64,000 nucleotides of DNA from Polyangium sp. 6x1 (GTDB lineage: Bacteria > Myxococcota_A > Polyangia > Polyangiales > Polyangiaceae). Made by a program: the position numbers and the translations under genes. Numbering within the stretch: the stretch's first letter is position 1; each line of letters starts with the position of its first letter. Shown here piece after piece: positions 62,048 to 64,000 of the stretch. The notes under the pieces were generated by a model. The model was not told the DNA's origin. It did no database searches and worked only from the letters and a program-made list of their open reading frames with translations. The stretch is from positions 102,487-166,486 of the forward strand of contig NZ_JARZHH010000022.1 of NCBI RefSeq assembly GCF_029946515.1, in the 5' to 3' direction.

Positions 62048-62538
62048 CCCCGACGACCTCGCGCGTCCACGCCGCGACCTCGTCACCCCCGACTGGCGTC
62101 CTCCGCACCTCGACGTGGCGGCGTCGTGCGTCTCCAACCACGCTCCCGCGTCGCCCCCCTACGACCTCGTGTCTCTCGAGACTCGACAGCATCTCCCGGA
62201 ACCGACGGCCCCACGTCGAACGCCTGCGGCCTCGTGTCTCCGGAGACTCGACACCGTCCCTCGAAAGGGTCGAGCCCACGTCGCCGCCCCGTGACCTCGT
62301 GTCTCCGGAGACTCGGCGCCGTCCCCTGAGACGTACGAGCCCCCCGTCAACCCGCGGCCTCGTGTCTTCCAAGACTCGGCGCCATCCCCCGGAAACGACG
62401 ACCCCACATCGCCGCCCCGCGGCCTCGTGTCTCCGAAGACTCGGCACCGTCCCTCGGGAACGACGATCCCCCGTCGAACCCCTACGGCCTCGTGTCCCCG
62501 AAGCCTCGACCCCGCCCCCCGAACCGACGCCCCCGCCT
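62048..62538. other. Convergent intergenic region with a tandem-repeat array
   Basis: A 491-base gap between DUF4276 (plus) and puuD (minus), mostly filled by the array at 62165-62552. Degenerate relatives of the unit start may extend left to about 62084. The minus-strand frames across it shift with each 65-base unit and are not genes. Confidence 0.75.
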
Positions 62539-62552
62539 CTACTTCCCCTGGC
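62165..62552. repeat. 65-bp imperfect tandem repeat with a palindromic core
   Basis: Units begin with CCTCGTGTCT at 62165, 62230, 62295, 62358 and 62423, and with the decayed CCTCGTGTCC at 62488 (spacings 65, 65, 63, 65, 65). Each contains a 12-base core: GTCTCTCGAGAC, GTCTCCGGAGAC (twice), GTCTTCCAAGAC, GTCTCCGAAGAC, GTCCCCGAAGCC. The first four stay palindromic although their centres differ, which indicates compensatory change. The 40 bases between cores are also related (CCGTCCC, CGACG, CCCACGTCG), so this is not a CRISPR array. Confidence 0.85.
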
Positions 62553-63714
62553 CCTCGATCCACGCCTTCAACTGGGCCCTCTCCTCATCCGTCATCGCCG
62601 TCGCGTTCCCGAGCGGCATATCCCGGGTCACGCTCGTCCGCTGCACCACCTTCTCCGCCTTTGCCATCACCTGCTCTGGTGTCTCCAGCAAAAACCCCGA
62701 GGGCGGCGCGACGAACGTCGGATGCGTCGGCTTCTGCGAATGACACGGCACGCAGCGCTTTTGCACGATCGCCATCGCCGTCGCCGTGTCCACCGGCCCG
62801 ACCACCACCGGCGGCGCGGGACGGATGAAGCTCAGCCCGATCGCGCCCCCGAAAGCCGCCGCCACCGCCACGAGGAGCGACCGCTCTTTGCGGTCGTGCT
62901 TGAACTGGACGTTGAGGTAATGGCGGATCGAGACGCCGCCCGCCATGAGCAGCCACAGGATCAGCCACGCGCGATGGTGATTGTAGGCCAGCGCGAAATG
63001 GTTGCTGATCATCGCGAACGTGACCGGCAACGTGAAGTAGTTGTTGTGCTGCGATCGCCGCTTCGCCTGCTCGCCGTGCATCAGATCGAGCGGCTGCCCG
63101 GCATTGAGCTGTTTTCGCATGGCGATGTGGTGGGGCACGATCGACGTCCACACGTTGAGCCCCATGCACGTCCCGAGCATCGCGCCCACGTGAATGTACG
63201 CGGCGCGCCCGCTGAAGACGTGCTGATACCCGTACGCCGCGATCGCGACGAACACGGCCATCACCGCCAGGATCACCCGATTGTTTTCAATGAAGAAACA
63301 GAGCTCGTTGTAAAAGAACCAGCACGCGAGGATCGACGCGATGCTGATGCCCACGGCCGCCGTCGGCCCAATGTCGGCCACGCTCGGATCGACGAGGTAC
63401 GTCCGCGCGCCATACCAGTAAATCCCCGCGAGCAAGAGCACCCCCGTGACCAACGTCGTCTTCGCCGGCCAGGCGTGCACGAGCAAGCGCTCGGGGTGGG
63501 CGTTCGGCCAGTATTGCTCGTGATAATAAAAGCTGCCGCCGTGGATCTCGTCGAGCGTGCCCCGGATGTTCTCCTTCAGCACCTTGCCCTTCGGCGGCCG
63601 TACGGACAGGTCGAACCAATTGAAATAAAAAGACGTACCCACCCACGCGATGCCCGCCATGAGGTGGAGCCAACGGAGCAGGATCGAGATCCAGTCATGG
63701 AATACCGCCATCAT
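62539..63714 (-). CDS. puuD: Urate hydroxylase PuuD (membrane urate oxidase with cytochrome c)
   Basis: Protein of 391 residues. About eight membrane helices (to about 300) with the family start RWLHLMAGIAWVGTSFYFNWFD and several conserved His (YNHHRAW, VPHHIAMRK), then a C-terminal cytochrome c domain with CVPCH and the ligand-region Met in DMPLGNATAMT. It oxidises urate to 5-hydroxyisourate and passes electrons to the respiratory chain. ATG 63714 gives MMAVFHDW. No other purine-degradation gene is in the window. Confidence 0.9.
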   Translation of the reverse strand: MMAVFHDWISILLRWLHLMAGIAWVGTSFYFNWFDLSVRPPKGKVLKENIRGTLDEIHGGSFYYHEQYWPNAHPERLLVHAWPAKTTLVTGVLLLAGIYWYGARTYLVDPSVADIGPTAAVGISIASILACWFFYNELCFFIENNRVILAVMAVFVAIAAYGYQHVFSGRAAYIHVGAMLGTCMGLNVWTSIVPHHIAMRKQLNAGQPLDLMHGEQAKRRSQHNNYFTLPVTFAMISNHFALAYNHHRAWLILWLLMAGGVSIRHYLNVQFKHDRKERSLLVAVAAAFGGAIGLSFIRPAPPVVVGPVDTATAMAIVQKRCVPCHSQKPTHPTFVAPPSGFLLETPEQVMAKAEKVVQRTSVTRDMPLGNATAMTDEERAQLKAWIEGQGK

Positions 63715-63831
63715 CGTCCCGCTCCGCGCATCGGGTCCCCCTATACCGCGGCATCCCCCGGACGTCGACGAGCGTGCTCGGTACGGCAGCTTTCTCCGGC
63801 CGATCCGTGGTTTTCGGGCTAAACTCCCGAC

Positions 63832-64000
63832 GTGGCTCTCCGCTCGTTCCTTTCCCGGCGCGGCGCCGTCTGGGGGCTCGGTCTCACCGCCCTGGTCGCC
63901 CTCGGCTGCGCCGCCGTCACCACCGCCCCGCGCCTCGGCGCCGGCTCCGCCCCCGCGCCCGCGGCCGCCTCCGCCTCCGCCGCCCCCGCGTCCGCCGCCG
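63832..64000 (+). CDS. Start of a lipoprotein gene, cut by the window end
   Basis: GTG 63832 opens a frame with a twin-arginine-like LSRRGAVWGLGL signal helix and lipobox VALGC (C27), followed by an Ala/Ser/Pro linker that runs to the last base. Divergent from puuD across 117 bases. The mature domain lies outside the window, so no function can be given. Confidence 0.7.
   Translation, partial: MALRSFLSRRGAVWGLGLTALVALGCAAVTTAPRLGAGSAPAPAAASASAAPASAA

Noticed and set aside
62165..62552. Possible CRISPR array (23-base repeats with about 42-base spacers)
   Set aside because: The parts between the palindromic cores are clearly related to each other, the repeats vary, and no cas gene is present. 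It is an imperfect tandem repeat.
62025..62563. Minus-strand repeat proteins across the 65-bp array
   Set aside because: A 65-base period shifts the frame at every unit, so no consistent protein repeat exists.

Overview
The window is about 64 kb of very GC-rich DNA (close to 70 % by eye). It looks like a chromosome segment of a Polyangiales-type myxobacterium (phylum Myxococcota). The basis is inference from content: Gly-rich linkers in front of Cys-rich lipoprotein repeats of the type known from myxobacteria, a Ser/Thr kinase-like protein with a PEGA-like tail, many exported lipoproteins, FHA and hybrid two-component proteins, and ATGA/GTGA start-stop overlaps throughout. I see no rRNA, tRNA, IS element, integrase or convincing CRISPR array.

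Layout. 0-4 kb: sulfatase-family enzyme, an N-terminally short HutF, and an exported M43-type metalloprotease with its own promoter and bidirectional terminator. 4-11 kb: SDR reductase plus TMTC-like membrane/TPR protein (minus), then RNase HI, a degenerate phosphoglycerate-mutase paralogue and a probable pseudokinase (plus). 11-15.5 kb: a YkgJ-type Cys-cluster protein and four tandem Cys-rich lipoproteins, the outer two being recent duplicates. 15.8-30.1 kb: the most interesting part. A MoxR ATPase and a DUF5682 protein (15.8-19.5 kb), and a VWA protein, a SWIM zinc-finger protein, a small protein and a DUF4132-like protein (24.2-30.1 kb), together match the gene set of the uncharacterised E. 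coli yehL-yehM-yehP-yehQ/yehI neighbourhood. Here the set is split in two by about 4.8 kb carrying exported proteins, a peroxiredoxin, a phosphoesterase and a GT39-like glycosyltransferase that is translationally coupled to the VWA gene.

30.1-38.8 kb: hexanucleotide repeats, a four-helix-bundle protein, an ECF sigma factor and an unknown protein. This segment is bracketed by the 3' end of the DUF4132-like gene and an 86 % identical remnant of the same 162 bases. Two large sensor histidine kinases and a flippase-like membrane protein follow. 38.8-46.5 kb: a minus-strand operon (epimerase, a GT2/PaaK-like fusion, DUF362), a STAS-like protein with tandem repeats, an outer-membrane protein gene interrupted by an in-frame TGA, another Cys-rich lipoprotein and an O-methyltransferase. 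46.5-56.8 kb: CoaX, an orphan FecCD permease, GST, a cytochrome c/beta-propeller pair, a Nudix protein with a broken Nudix box, a zinc-ribbon/FHA protein, RuvA coupled to an atypical c-type cytochrome, and a lipoprotein/LysM pair. 57-64 kb: small membrane proteins with a radical SAM/SPASM protein, an AAA ATPase/DUF4276 pair resembling a split OLD-type defence module, a 65-bp tandem-repeat array with palindromic cores, urate hydroxylase PuuD, and the start of a lipoprotein cut by the window end.

Three intergenic regions (about 22.0-22.2, 56.8-57.1 and 62.1-62.6 kb) consist largely of hairpins or palindromic repeats and are unlike the rest of the window.
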